A stretch of DNA of 64,000 nt, from contig OZ038469.1 of the NCBI GenBank assembly GCA_964036295.1, positions 2,402,501-2,466,500 on the forward strand, in the 5' to 3' direction. The position numbers were made by a program, and so were the translations under genes. How positions within the stretch are numbered: the stretch's first letter is position 1; every line of letters starts with the position of its first letter. The notes beneath the pieces were generated by a model. It was not told the DNA's origin. It did not search any database and worked only from the letters and a program-made list of their open reading frames with translations. The stretch comes from Plumapathes pennacea. Taxonomy: Eukaryota; Cnidaria; Anthozoa; Antipatharia; Myriopathidae. Below, piece after piece: positions 33,013 to 43,247 of the stretch.

Positions 33013-33912
33013 TTTGTTATGGTGCCATGTGCAAGAACATGTGATTTTTATGGGTTAATTTATGTGCATGCCAACAGCCCAAGTCAGTTTACCCATCATA
33101 TATCATTACTCTATACATGTACACATAAAATGACATGTATTGAAAGGAGAAGTTTGCCTCAGTCTGATGTGGTTGCCTTTGTACTCAGTATCAAATATAC
33201 CCAAACAGTAAGCTTTGGTTGTTTTTTTTTTTTTTTTTTTTATATCAAGTACACTCAGCTTTACTTGCTGGTCAGCAATATTAAATATACAAAGATTTAG
33301 TATCGTTCTAACAACATTCAGAAATTTTCACACTTCAAAATTGAAGAAACTGATACATAAATAATCTTGAGCTCATGATGCACAGCAATACTACAATATA
33401 AACAACACTAAAACAATACCTACCAATCATGAATAGTATGAAGAATAATTATTAACCTTTAGTGTACAGTAATTTTTTGGTCAATTAAGTATTTTGAAAT
33501 ATGCTAGAATCGAGCAACCTTTCAAAGGTATCAGTTTTTAATTTGTATAACAAATATTGCATAATTATTATACCTTCCTGTTCTTGGAACTTACATCCCA
33601 AAAACCCAGTGATAGCTGTATCGCAGTTTGATATATCAGCTCACGCCTTATACAACATCCATAAGGTTGACTCATGTCTTATTGGCCACTCAGATAAGAA
33701 CTACACGAGGGACTAGCATTCCGAACATAGATAATTAAAAATTAGGTGTCTATGTTATCTTTGAGGCAGAGACTTATTATTTTCAATGTGCTAACGTCTG
33801 ATGTCAACATAAATTCTGTTATGTCACCATGTTTCAGAAAACAAGGTGTAAACATTAAGACTGTTGTTGTTTGTAAAGCATTTGCATTATTTCAGTGATT
33901 CACTCACTCAGA

Positions 33913-34905
33913 TCACTTAGTTCGCTTTCTCTTGCCGGATCTCAACCAACTTTCCTCATCTGTAGCGGTTCTTGTTTGTTTTCGTCTAGAACTTCGTGTT
34001 CTTGATTTCTTTTTGGACTTTGATAATTTTGCAGTGTTAACTCTTTCCTTCTGTTTATTTGTTGATTTTGAAGGTGTAGGGCAACTTACTGGTAGTTTGA
34101 ATGGACAATCCCTAAAAGAGAAAAAAAAATGGCCATGGCATAAATAAAAATAATACATAACCCTTTCACTCCTGATCAACACATGAAATACAAATTCTTC
34201 TACAGTGAGAAATGATAAATTAAGCTCCAAATATTAAATATAAAATATTATCCACCCCCGCCCCCCCTCCCCCCAGAGGGTTCGGAACATTATTTTGACT
34301 CAAAACCAATTTGAGCAAGTGAAATGCACATCTAACGAGAGACGGAGAGGGAATGAATCTTATGTCTGAAAATATGCAAATGTAATTATTTCACACGTGT
34401 TTTTAATCTGATACGGCCTCTAAATAATCTCACAAAATAAAATATTTTCATTAAAGGTCGGGAGAATATTATCGCAGTTCTTCGCCATGGTAATTGCAGC
34501 GGTGACCTGAAGTAATCGCTTTTGACAATAATTTGGTTTGTACCACATGTAAAGTTGTTTTTTTTTTAACTGAACTCACTTCATGTGATCAGGCAGTTCC
34601 CAACACCACATTTCCAGACCACACCCATAAACACATTTTCTCACGCCGAGTTGAGCTTGAGCTTCTACATTATCCTCAGGTATATCGGGCTTCTGTTCAG
34701 GGAAGGAGTTCTTGCAACACAATGGACACCTTTCCATGCCAGGTCTTCGCTTTCCCTCTTCGTCGTACAGGCAGCTCTCGCACAAGCGATGCTGACACAA
34801 CCCATAGACCATACGAAGCTTGGGTCCCCAGCAAATTAGGCAGTTAAACCTTTGCTCGAAACTTGAGGTTGAGGTTGACATCGTCTTCCCTGAACCGTCC
34901 TCCAT
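33913..34905 (-). CDS. RING finger / TRAF-type zinc finger protein, two exons
   Basis: Probable E3 ubiquitin ligase. Exons 34905-34580 and 34111-33913 join in phase 2 to 174 residues. A complete C3HC4 RING is visible: Cys22, Cys25, Cys37, His39, Cys42, Cys45, Cys60 and Cys63 (CLIC...CQHRLCESC...CPLC). It is followed by a second cysteine/histidine group across the exon join (KCVYGCGLEMWCWELPDHMK then DCPFKLPVSC) like one TRAF-type zinc finger. The C-terminus is very basic (KSKKKSRTRSSRRKQ, then KRKRTK), suggesting nuclear localisation. The frame is open upstream to an ATG at 35094. I chose 34905 because the intervening sequence is low-complexity and the start MEDGSGK sits close to the domain. 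No named orthologue is claimed. Confidence 0.8.
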
Positions 34906-35249
34906 TTTGCTGGACTGCGACGAACTGCTGGCGTTTCCCGCTTCGTAGCTCCTTTGCTCTGATTGGCCAATAAAATAAACAGCTTCTTTCGATTGGTTAA
35001 TGGTTTCCGCGGAGACACGCAAGCGCGAAAAATTAGGTCCCAGGTCTTTTTCCTGTGTGTCACGCAAATCGTCACACACGTCAAGCTTTTGCAACTGTGG
35101 AATATAAACACTATTTCAGACCAAAGACTCAAAATCGATCTACTTCAGGCTAAAATGCTGAATATGATACCCAAATTCACAAACCTATAAAGTGATCACA
35201 TTCAACAAACAAGATCACATTCAACAAACGTTGATTGGCTCGCAGACGA

Positions 35250-35312
35250 CTCCATTTGGGTGTTGACGTGACAATCACGTGCGCAAAACATGGAGGAGGG
35301 TTTTTTCTACCG
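35250..35312 (+). repeat. SLC25 5' end, copy A of a 63-bp direct repeat
   Basis: Runs from the upstream TCCATTTGGGTGTTGACG through the start codon to the eighth codon of the carrier (MEEGFFYR). Copy B at 36015-36077 differs at about four positions. Confidence 0.75.
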
Positions 35313-38300
35313 AACGTTTAAAAATTCTCTCTCTGGGACAATTAGTGGGATCGCAGTATGTCTCGTCGGTCATCCATTCGACACGCTGAAAGTGCGCCTG
35401 CAAACCCAGCCTGTGGATCGCCCTGTTTACAAAGGGTTGGTGGATTGTTTCATGAAAACCATGAAATGGGAGGGCATAGGAGGCTTGTACAAAGGCGTTG
35501 GTAAGCTGCACCGATCATGTTCGCCGTTTTTCAAAGTCGCATGACAAAGTCGTATCGTTTCGCTGTACTTCCTTAAAGGTGGTGTTACACTGGTCGATTT
35601 GCAACGACGATTTGCAACGATGCGATGTTGCGCTAAAAATCGTTGAGGTGTAACACCGCATTGCGAACGATTTTTCGCGATGTTTGCAGTGCTGCAACGC
35701 GTTGCAAGTTTTTGAAAGCGATTCAAAAAGTTGCAACACCGTTGCGTGAGTTTGGAGCAAATCGGCGTTGCAAATCGACCAGTGTAACACCAGCTGAAGG
35801 GGACTTGGACCTTTCAATTTTCTTGCCACTTGAGTAAGCTTCCTTAGCTAGTTCAGATATGATAGTGCCCAGTTTTGCAGCTAACCCGTACCTCCACTGC
35901 AAAGTCAGCAAGTAATGTAAAGCATTGCATTTTGGCTTTAGTCTCATTTAAGAACTTTGCAAACATCGCGAAAAATCGTTCGCAATGGGGTGTTACACCT
36001 CAACGATTTTTAGCCTCCATTTGGGTGTTGACGTTACCATCACGCGCGCAAAACATGGAGGAGGGTTTTTTCTACCGCAGTTTGGGTGCTCTTGCTGGCT
36101 GTATTAGTACAGATTGTTTACTTTCAACAGCAACTTGTGCTCCTTTTTAATTTGATGCTAAGACTCCAGCATCACAATCGCTCGAGTGGTTTCCGGCGCT
36201 ACTTGAGTGTTCTCCCAACTTCCCAAGTGTTTAGATGAGGCTATATTACACGGAAACACGTTATATATTTCTTTTATAAAATAGTTAGTCAAGTAAAAAA
36301 CATCCCGTATCGCATCAGCGTGTAATACACTCTCATCTAGCACGGTTAGATGAGAGTATATTATGTAGCCAATCAGGGCACGCGTAGTATCATAGTTATT
36401 TTATGATAAATTATCATAATAGAATGCGATGGATGAACATCAAGTGGCAATTAATCCCTCTAACAGCATCTGATTTGTTTGTATTTGTACTTTGACAGGC
36501 TCTCCTATTGTTGGACAGATGTTTTTTAGAGCAACCTTGTTCACTTCTTACTATCAGGTAAGTGCAACAACAAAATTAAAACACAATTTACTGTAAGAGC
36601 AGTGTATAAGACTAGAGGTAATATATTATAAGAAAATATTGATGCCTGAATCAGTAGACAATAGGTCACTAGCTGCTGATTTTCTCAAAATTCTACAGCA
36701 TATAGGTATATAGTTTTTTACCACAACACACTAGTTTCTCGCTCTCTGATTGGTCGATTTACCGTGGTAAATAAGAGTCCAGACAACGATGCTGATGCCA
36801 GCTGACGCCAGCATGTCACGTTTTGCAGTGAAATACAACGAAAGTTTCCTGTATATTTCTAAATGCTGTGGTAAAAAACAAATTTCCACTGGTTTGCCGT
36901 GGTGTGGACTCTTATTTACCACGATTTACGTCATCACATGGTCAAAATTTGTTGCAGACTCACTCGGCGAAGCGCCTCGTGAGTCCACAACATTTTGACC
37001 ATGTGATGACGTAAATCATGGTAAATAAGAGTCCACACCACGGCAAACCAGTGGAAATTTATTAAATAGTTGCAGACTGCCACTGATAAATCGCTCAACT
37101 TATATATTTTCTTTTTCCCTCTTGAAGTTTAATGCATTTTTTGCTGGAAAACACAGACAAGGCGAAAGATTGTCAATGTCAGAGTATTTTCTGTGTGGAA
37201 TGCTTACCGGAGGTGTTGTTGCATTTATTGAAGGGCCTATTGACTTGGTGAGTTTGCTTTCTTTGTTTCTCTGATTATTATCCATTGTTGCGGACACACC
37301 AGTTTACGCAACTTTCACAAGACTTCAGTATTAATATATTAGGTTTAAAAAGATGCCAACATACACATAAAGTTCAACATCCATTTTCTCATTTGACAGT
37401 TCAAATCCAAGATGCAAATCCAGATCATAAGAGCAAAATCTGGGGAGCCAGTTTTGTACCGAAACGTGTTCCATGCTGGTTGGGTTATAACAAAGAGTCA
37501 TGGTATCCGTGGAGCCTACCAGGGTTTACCAGCCACCTTATTAAGGAACATGCCAGCAAATTCTGCATTCTTTGGTGAGTACAACACTAACAAAATATGG
37601 CAATTTAAGTTTAGTGGCTTATTTTTGTATTTTTCTTTCTGATTTAATGCTCTCCCCTTTTTCAAGTGGGAAACGTTAGGCTGATGCAACTGTACAAACC
37701 AAGAGAAAATATTATTTTATTTTACACAAACTTATTGGCAATGGCTTTGGAATTGAGGGCACTTCTATCCACTTATACTCATCTTTGATACATAACACTC
37801 ATGTAGAGAAATTATTATAAATTATAAATATGCATATATAATAATATTATGCCAAAACATGATTCCAAAAACAACATGACGTGACAATATTCACTGTCTT
37901 CAAATTGTGAGTTTTGCATCATTTTGACCTGAAGCACTCACAGTATTACTACACATACAAAACTTTGAAAGTTTAAAGACAGCCAACTAAACATCATGTC
38001 TTGTGTTAGGGAGGCTTAAAAAAATAATATTAAACCTGTTTTCAGGATTCTACGAAGTGGTGAGAACAGCATTAATCCCAGAAGGGGGGACAGTGCATGA
38101 TGTATCTCCCATGGGTCTGCTGGCCGCTGGTGGTACAGGGGGGTTTCTTTATTGGTTCCTGACTTACCCCACCGATGTCATCAAGTCAAGTTTGCAGGCA
38201 GATGACTCATCAGTGAAAAAACGTCGGTTCAAAGGGATCGTTGACTGCGCGAGGACACTGTACTTCAAAGAAGGAGGCTGGAAGAGATTCTACACAGGCT

Positions 38301-38383
38301 TTACTCCATGCCTTCTTCGGTCCATCCCCGCTAATGCCACAATGTTACTTGTTCTTGAGACAACTAGAAAGCTTTTTAATTAG
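35290..38383 (+). CDS. Mitochondrial carrier (SLC25 family), five exons
   Basis: Inner-membrane transporter with the three-fold repeat of the SLC25 family. Exons 35290-35500, 36499-36557, 37128-37247, 37400-37574 and 38046-38383 join in consistent phase to 300 residues. The three signature Px[DE]xx[KR] motifs are present: HPFDTLKVRLQ, GPIDLFKSKMQ and YPTDVIKSSLQ. Each repeat has its glycine-rich partner (GGLYKGVGSP, GAYQGLPATLLRNMPAN and KRFYTGFTPCLLRSIPAN). The RN.PAN and RSIPAN ends resemble carnitine/basic-amino-acid type carriers (SLC25A20/29/45/47/48), but the substrate cannot be fixed. Intron 1 contains a MITE, an inverted MITE fragment and a second copy of the promoter/start. Intron 2 contains a large palindrome. 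Confidence 0.88.
35577..35795. mobile_element. 219-bp MITE in SLC25 intron 1 (same family as 30517-30739)
   Basis: Begins AGGTGGTGTTACACTGGTCG and ends CGACCAGTGTAACACCAGCT, with an internal palindromic core (AAAAATCGTTGAGGTGTAAC...). Flanks TAA and GAA are an imperfect 3-bp duplication. Confidence 0.75.
35952..36013. repeat. Inverted fragment of the MITE core
   Basis: The sequence GCAAACATCGCGAAAAATCG...GTGTTACACCTCAACG is the reverse complement of the core of the adjacent MITE (about 35633-35690). It ends exactly where copy B of the promoter repeat begins. Confidence 0.7.
36015..36149 (+). pseudogene. Second copy of the SLC25 promoter and first eight codons
   Basis: 36015-36077 repeats 35250-35312 including the ATG (36054). 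The frame continues as MEEGFFYRSLGALAGC... and stops at 36149 without an SLC25 motif or a good donor. It lies within intron 1 of the carrier and could act as an alternative transcription start, but its own ORF is truncated. Confidence 0.65.
36880..37060. repeat. Palindromic fold-back element (arms about 80 bp) in SLC25 intron 2
   Basis: AAATTTCCACTGGTTTGCCG at the left pairs with CGGCAAACCAGTGGAAATTT at the right. The middle is TCGGCGAAGCGCCTC. Arms include TGGACTCTTATTTACCACGA and its complement. A partial outside copy of the arm (TACCGTGGTAAATAAGAGTC) is at about 36761-36780. Confidence 0.8.
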
Positions 38384-38734
38384 ATGCTTGAAAACCCCAT
38401 ATGTACCTCACCAATGTACTCTATTTTTGGAACTTTAGGGGAAATTTATGGTGGTAAGATTTTAGGATTCATGAACATGAGCAGAATTTCAGCCAATGTG
38501 AGATATATTGAATGTGTATAATGTGAATTTCATAGAATTTAATTTTTTATAACTATTCTTCTTAGAAGTGACTGTTTTCATACAGTGAACCATACTATAA
38601 CATTTGCCAAGTATATATTTCTCAAGGGCTACATATCATTAAATGATATACAAATTTTGTGAACAGCTTGTAAGAACTACTGCACATCAAAAGAGCTAGA
38701 ACCATAACATGACTTAAACATCCTGAATTGTCAA

Positions 38735-38935
38735 GGCAGTGTTCACTTACAACTCCTGAATCATCACATGAAACCTAAATATGTGACCACTCAACTGAAA
38801 GCTCGATGTCAATGAGCACATACTATTAGCAATGATTACTTCAACCAACAAATTGAACTGTCAGATGAAAGCTAAAGGCTGGTATGACTACTCAATGAAA
38901 GCTCTCAACGAGTCTGATGCCATATCAGGATTGTG
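38735..38935. repeat. Degenerate GACCACTCAA-type repeat
   Basis: Contains TGTGACCACTCAACTGAAAG and ATGACTACTCAATGAAAGCT, related to 6175-6425. The remaining 38384-39253 spacer shows no gene. Confidence 0.5.
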
Positions 38936-39253
38936 TTAGTATATAACGTGCAATGCCCCAATCAAACGGTGATGACACTTCAAACTCTTGGACCCATTTG
39001 AACGTGATCCATAAATAATGCTAGTGCATTCATAATAATGCTAGTGCATCATAGACTATCATCTGGCTATCTTTTGCTTCAAACATATTCACATTTTCCA
39101 TGATAGTCGAGGAGAGGTTTTCCTGTTTGATCACACTTTCTATGATAAAGCCCAATTTGAACAATAATTGATATTGATTATTACTGTATACCAAATGTCT
39201 TATAAATAAATTATGTAGCAGCAGAAAAGATAAAAATAGATAGTAAAGTAATA

Positions 39254-41395
39254 TTAGTTAATACTCTTGTTGCTGGAGGTTATTGACTGCACATCATCCA
39301 GATTCTGTTCATGCACAACAAATTGCTGCATTGCCTGTGACAAGTCATTTATCTCTGTGTTGCCCTGCCACTCACCGTAACCAAGTCCATTATCATTCGG
39401 AGACGTGTAGCTAGCAGCAACACCTTCAGTCAAGCATTTTCCTTTTGCTTCTTCATTGGTGAAGCTGTCCAGGGGATTTGGCAGGCTATCATCAAGAGAA
39501 CCACCTGTTTCCACAGCGTATCTGTCCAAACAATGGGCACCTTCATTGTGAATTTCTAGATCATCTCTGTCATTGTCATTGGCCTCTGCAGCAACTTCAG
39601 CTATTGATCCTGTGGTGGCAGTTTGGTTGGGACATTCGACTCCTTGCTCCTCTGTCTGTCCAGAGATGACCACTGTGTCCACAGAGTATGCAGTGGCCAA
39701 ATCCTTGTCAAAATAAGACCATGCAAACTCAAGCCTAGGCGTACTTTCGCTGTCATCAGGATCAACTGTAACACTATCACCTTGCAGACTGGGTGCTCCT
39801 TCAATTCCAGAGTCATTGTCACTTTCGGGGTGCCCAAAGATGTCAAAGCTGTAGGACCTTATTGGTGAGACATTTTGAAAATCTTCATCGAAAGCAGCAT
39901 GAATACCTTCAGGAGAGCTGTACGATCGCCGTTTAGATGGGTAGGATCGGAGTTTGATTCTTTCAGTGGCCGTCATCTGGGCCTTGTCCAAAATGATGTC
40001 TCGTCCTGTGAAGTAAGAGAATGCAACCATGCGGTACGCTCTTGCTCTTGTGAAAGGATTCCCAGCAATGGAGAGGTACTTTAGTTGAGACATGGTACTC
40101 AACTTGGACAGCTCTTCAATGAGTCTAATTTGATTGCAAGATATATCAAGCTCGATCAGACCATTGAAGCAATCTAAAGCATAAAGTATCTCAAGGTTGT
40201 TGAAGCTGAGATTCAGAGATTTCAAGTGAGTCATCTTCCGAGGTGTCCCTGTAACAAAATGAATGTCATTGTGGGACAAATTCAAATGTGTCAAACTTGG
40301 GGACATCAGCTGTTGAAGGTCGAAGTGGACAAACTCATTATAGCTTAAATCCAACTGTATCAATAAAGGCATGAGTTTCAAGGAATTGTCAAACATGGCA
40401 AGCTTGTTGTGTCTCAGCGTCAAGTGGGTCAGCTGTAGCCACGGTTGGACAACAGTTCGGTTTTGCATCAGTTTTGCCGTGGTATGACTTCTCCAGGAGT
40501 CAATGTGCCCCTTAACCTGTGGTGCACCTCTCTTAACTTCCACCCGATCCACCAACAATTCCTTCATCGTCTTGATGCAATAATTTGCTGTGAGGTGTGA
40601 TAGCTGTGATTGAACTGCTGATAGGCCTTTGATCAAGGCAACAGGACAACCTTCAATTCTGAGCTCTCTTAGGACCTTGAACAATGATATGTCAAACTCT
40701 AGATGCCCAGCCAGTTCCTGCTTAGGCCCAACCTTGTTGATCAAGTTACTCACACACAGCTTCTTCAACTGGTACAAAAAGTCGTATAAATTAGCCAGGT
40801 CTGTGTTCCCTGGTTCACCTGGCGTTTGGGAAGGCTCTGGCAGTTGAAGTTGCCTCGTCAGACAATACAATTGCGTTGGTGTCAATGTAAATTCGCTTCC
40901 CTTTGCCAAGATATCTTCACCGACCTCATAGAGATCTTTAGCCAGCGCCTTTGTCACCGACATTACATCATGACTTCGCACCTCGAGAAACTCCATAATT
41001 TCTGGGGAACTCGATACATACGTACTGCTGTTCACCAAACGTTGAAGATAGTGTTCCAACGCCTCCTTTCGCTTCTCCAAATGCGACAACAACATCTTGG
41101 ATGTGTACTTCTTGGGAGGGATCATATCTTTGGGAATGCCATACTGACTCATAAGCTTTTTATGCAGCTGACGAAATTCGCGATATCGTCGCAACACACT
41201 CCAATGGTTGGACTTCGTCATGACATCGATCTTGTAAAGAGCATGAGGAGAAGGGAGTTTCTTTTGCCAAACTTCTCGTATCACGACGTGTTTGATAACC
41301 GGAGCCCCGACGTCGTCATCTGTTGTTAAACGACCTCTGTCTTTCCTCCATAAAGTACTCCCAGATCGAGGCAAAGAGCCTTGTAGAGAAGTCAT
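39254..41395 (-). CDS. Nischarin-like PX and leucine-rich-repeat protein, single exon
   Basis: 713 residues in one uninterrupted frame. The N-terminal PX domain (about residues 33-143) shows the phosphoinositide-binding RRYREF at 69-74 and PPKKY. A middle region like nischarin follows (ALAKDLYEVGEDILAKGSEF; TPTQLYCLTRQLQ). Leucine-rich repeats run from about 320 to 455 (LTHLTLRHNKL, LIQLDLSYNEF, LTHLNLSHNDI, LKSLNLSFNNL, LIELDISCNQI), closed by LKYLSIAGNPF. The tail is acidic and Ser-rich and probably disordered. Nischarin is an endosomal PX protein that binds integrin alpha-5 and Rac effectors (family knowledge). The vertebrate protein is longer. The lack of introns is odd beside multi-exon neighbours and suggests a retrocopy origin or intron loss. 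The start MTSLQGS is the first ATG of the frame. Confidence 0.82.
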   Translation of the reverse strand: MTSLQGSLPRSGSTLWRKDRGRLTTDDDVGAPVIKHVVIREVWQKKLPSPHALYKIDVMTKSNHWSVLRRYREFRQLHKKLMSQYGIPKDMIPPKKYTSKMLLSHLEKRKEALEHYLQRLVNSSTYVSSSPEIMEFLEVRSHDVMSVTKALAKDLYEVGEDILAKGSEFTLTPTQLYCLTRQLQLPEPSQTPGEPGNTDLANLYDFLYQLKKLCVSNLINKVGPKQELAGHLEFDISLFKVLRELRIEGCPVALIKGLSAVQSQLSHLTANYCIKTMKELLVDRVEVKRGAPQVKGHIDSWRSHTTAKLMQNRTVVQPWLQLTHLTLRHNKLAMFDNSLKLMPLLIQLDLSYNEFVHFDLQQLMSPSLTHLNLSHNDIHFVTGTPRKMTHLKSLNLSFNNLEILYALDCFNGLIELDISCNQIRLIEELSKLSTMSQLKYLSIAGNPFTRARAYRMVAFSYFTGRDIILDKAQMTATERIKLRSYPSKRRSYSSPEGIHAAFDEDFQNVSPIRSYSFDIFGHPESDNDSGIEGAPSLQGDSVTVDPDDSESTPRLEFAWSYFDKDLATAYSVDTVVISGQTEEQGVECPNQTATTGSIAEVAAEANDNDRDDLEIHNEGAHCLDRYAVETGGSLDDSLPNPLDSFTNEEAKGKCLTEGVAASYTSPNDNGLGYGEWQGNTEINDLSQAMQQFVVHEQNLDDVQSITSSNKSIN

Positions 41396-41665
41396 TCTTC
41401 AGTTTAACAATCCTTGCCCTCGAAAACTACTTTCGATCGAATAAAATCATCCAAACAAAAATATCAACAAAAAACCGAAAATAATGCCAACTCGACTCAG
41501 TTGGTAGTGCTCAGTCCCCACTGAAACTGTTTGAGTGAAGGCTGGGAAAGAGGTTGCTCCACCCCCAAAAGAGAACAATTCACTCACTTAGGGGGAGGGT
41601 ATGGAGAAGAAGACGAGCGAACATAACGGCGCGCCCGCGATCCTCCGGACACTGTTTTGACCGAC

Positions 41666-42151
41666 ATGGCTGGAAGAAGTTTATTCCAAGATGACGTTCC
41701 AGATATTGTCATTAAAAGTATCCTGAAAAAGTACGATGCAGATGGAAATCAACGCCTGGGCAAGACGGAACTTTTAGATCTCTTCAAGAACGATTTGGGA
41801 ATGAACGAACAGCAAGCAGGTACGTATTACTTGTTGGTCGACAGTGATGGCAACGGCACCGTGAATTCACAAGAGTTACTTGCTTGGTTTCGAAGTGGCG
41901 ACAGATTCAAGAACATCGACGATTCTTCTCGATACCACATTATTCGCAAAGCCGTTGAGTACTTCAAGAACTTTGATACGGATGGCAACGGGGTAATTGA
42001 AAAAGAGGAGTTCGGAAAATTGATGGAGTCTTGCGGGATCACTGACCCGTCTCGCAATGACAGCGCTCTGCGGGCTTTGGACAAGACTGGGGATGCGAAG
42101 ATTTCTTTTACAGAATTCTTGGACTGGCTGAACTGGTTGCCTGTGAAATAA
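41666..42151 (+). CDS. EF-hand calcium-binding protein, paralogue 1 (intronless)
   Basis: 161 residues from MAGRSLF; an in-frame ATG at 41657 would add MTD. I chose 41666 because the downstream paralogue starts at the equivalent MAG. Four EF-hand loops are readable: DADGNQRLGKTE, DSDGNGTVNSQE, DTDGNGVIEKEE and DKTGDAKISFTE, all with Asp at position 1 and Glu at 12. Loop 1 has Gln/Arg and loop 4 Ala/Lys at the usual Gly region, so affinity may differ between sites. Calmodulin-sized, but the linkers and the FLDWLNWLPVK tail are distinct, so it is not calmodulin itself. Small soluble Ca2+ sensor or buffer by family. It lies 270 bp from the start of the divergent nischarin-like gene. Confidence 0.88.
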   Translation: MAGRSLFQDDVPDIVIKSILKKYDADGNQRLGKTELLDLFKNDLGMNEQQAGTYYLLVDSDGNGTVNSQELLAWFRSGDRFKNIDDSSRYHIIRKAVEYFKNFDTDGNGVIEKEEFGKLMESCGITDPSRNDSALRALDKTGDAKISFTEFLDWLNWLPVK

Positions 42152-42600
42152 GTTGTAAAATATTTTAACTCGATATTGATCAACCGTGGAGTCGTATATG
42201 CACAGCAGGTCAACAATTTGACGTAAACTCCGGACGACTCCACAAACTATACAAAATGATGCATGTCAAGGTGTCACGTGACACAGGAGAACACTTTAAA
42301 GTACCAGTATGATTTCACGCGGCTCAACCCAGCTGATTTTCATGAACTCTAGTTTTATGCCTAAAAACCGACCCTTTCTGGGCGAAACCTTCCCCCGCGC
42401 CGTGAGATGCGGACCATAAGTAATAGACTCGAGCTCTGTCGCGACGACAACGTTAACAAACACCTGCTCTAGCAGATATTCATTTGCATCCCGACTTTAC
42501 CTCGATTGTCCTTTTTCTTTCAAAAGGGCGGGAAGCCGCGAGTGAAAAGACTAAAGCAAAATTAATGTGGGTACCCCATGGGACTGAATAGTTTAAACTT

Positions 42601-42611
42601 GCTCTATAATA
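42601..42611 (+). promoter_or_regulatory. TATA-like box of EF-hand paralogue 2
   Basis: GCTCTATAATA lies about 155 bp before the ATG at 42765, with a CCAATCAG-type box just downstream at about 42626. Inferred only. Confidence 0.4.
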
Positions 42612-42764
42612 GTCTCCCACGCACCAATCAGCATCCTGTTGTCAAGGCCTGTCTTGTTTGAATAAGTGCTTTCAAATAAAGTGTAGTATTATTAATCGGA
42701 GCCGATTAGCAGTTTCGTGTGACGCGCGCTGTGGTATTAGTTGCGTCGGGGCCGTCTCTCTCAC

Positions 42765-43247
42765 ATGGCCGGGAAAAGCTTCTTCCAAAAAGACGTCCCA
42801 GATGTCGTTATTCAAAGTCTGTTCAGCAAGTACGATGCCAATGGCAATCAGCGCCTGGGGAAAACGGAACTTTTAAACCTCTTCAAGAACGACCTGGGAA
42901 TGGACGAGCGACAGGCTGAAGCTTACTATTTTCTGGTCGATATTGATGGAAACGGAACCGTTAGTCCCAAGGAATTCATTCTCTGGCTTCGAAGTGGCGA
43001 CAGATTCGAAAACATCGACGATACCGCTCGGTACCATATCATTCGCAAGGCTGTCGAATATTTCAAAAAGTTTGACACAGATGGCAATGGAGTGATTGAG
43101 AAGGACGAGTTCACTGTATTGATGGAGTCTTGCGGGATAGACCCGGCTAACAGTGGCAGCGCCCTACGGGCCTTGGACAAAAATGGAGACGGAAAGATTT
43201 CTTTTACAGAGTTCTTGGACTGGCTGAAATGGTTGCCTGCCAAATGA
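42765..43247 (+). CDS. EF-hand calcium-binding protein, paralogue 2 (intronless)
   Basis: 160 residues, colinear with the gene 0.6 kb upstream and highly similar along its length (for example GNQRLGKTELL, LFKNDLGM, YHIIRKAVEYFK, LMESCGI). The loops are DANGNQRLGKTE, DIDGNGTVSPKE, DTDGNGVIEKDE and DKNGDGKISFTE. The fourth loop keeps the canonical glycine that paralogue 1 has lost. The tandem arrangement and lack of introns point to a local duplication. A poly(A) signal AATAAA is at 43418-43423. Frame open upstream to 42741 adds eight residues not shared with the paralogue, so 42765 was preferred. Confidence 0.88.
   Translation: MAGKSFFQKDVPDVVIQSLFSKYDANGNQRLGKTELLNLFKNDLGMDERQAEAYYFLVDIDGNGTVSPKEFILWLRSGDRFENIDDTARYHIIRKAVEYFKKFDTDGNGVIEKDEFTVLMESCGIDPANSGSALRALDKNGDGKISFTEFLDWLKWLPAK

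Noticed and set aside
34906-35094. 63-residue N-terminal extension of the RING protein
   Set aside because: Low-complexity reading without motif; the start at 34905 is closer to the RING and more typical, though not disproved.
40826-41329. 167-residue plus-strand ORF over the nischarin-like gene
   Set aside because: Antisense shadow of a clear PX-LRR coding frame.
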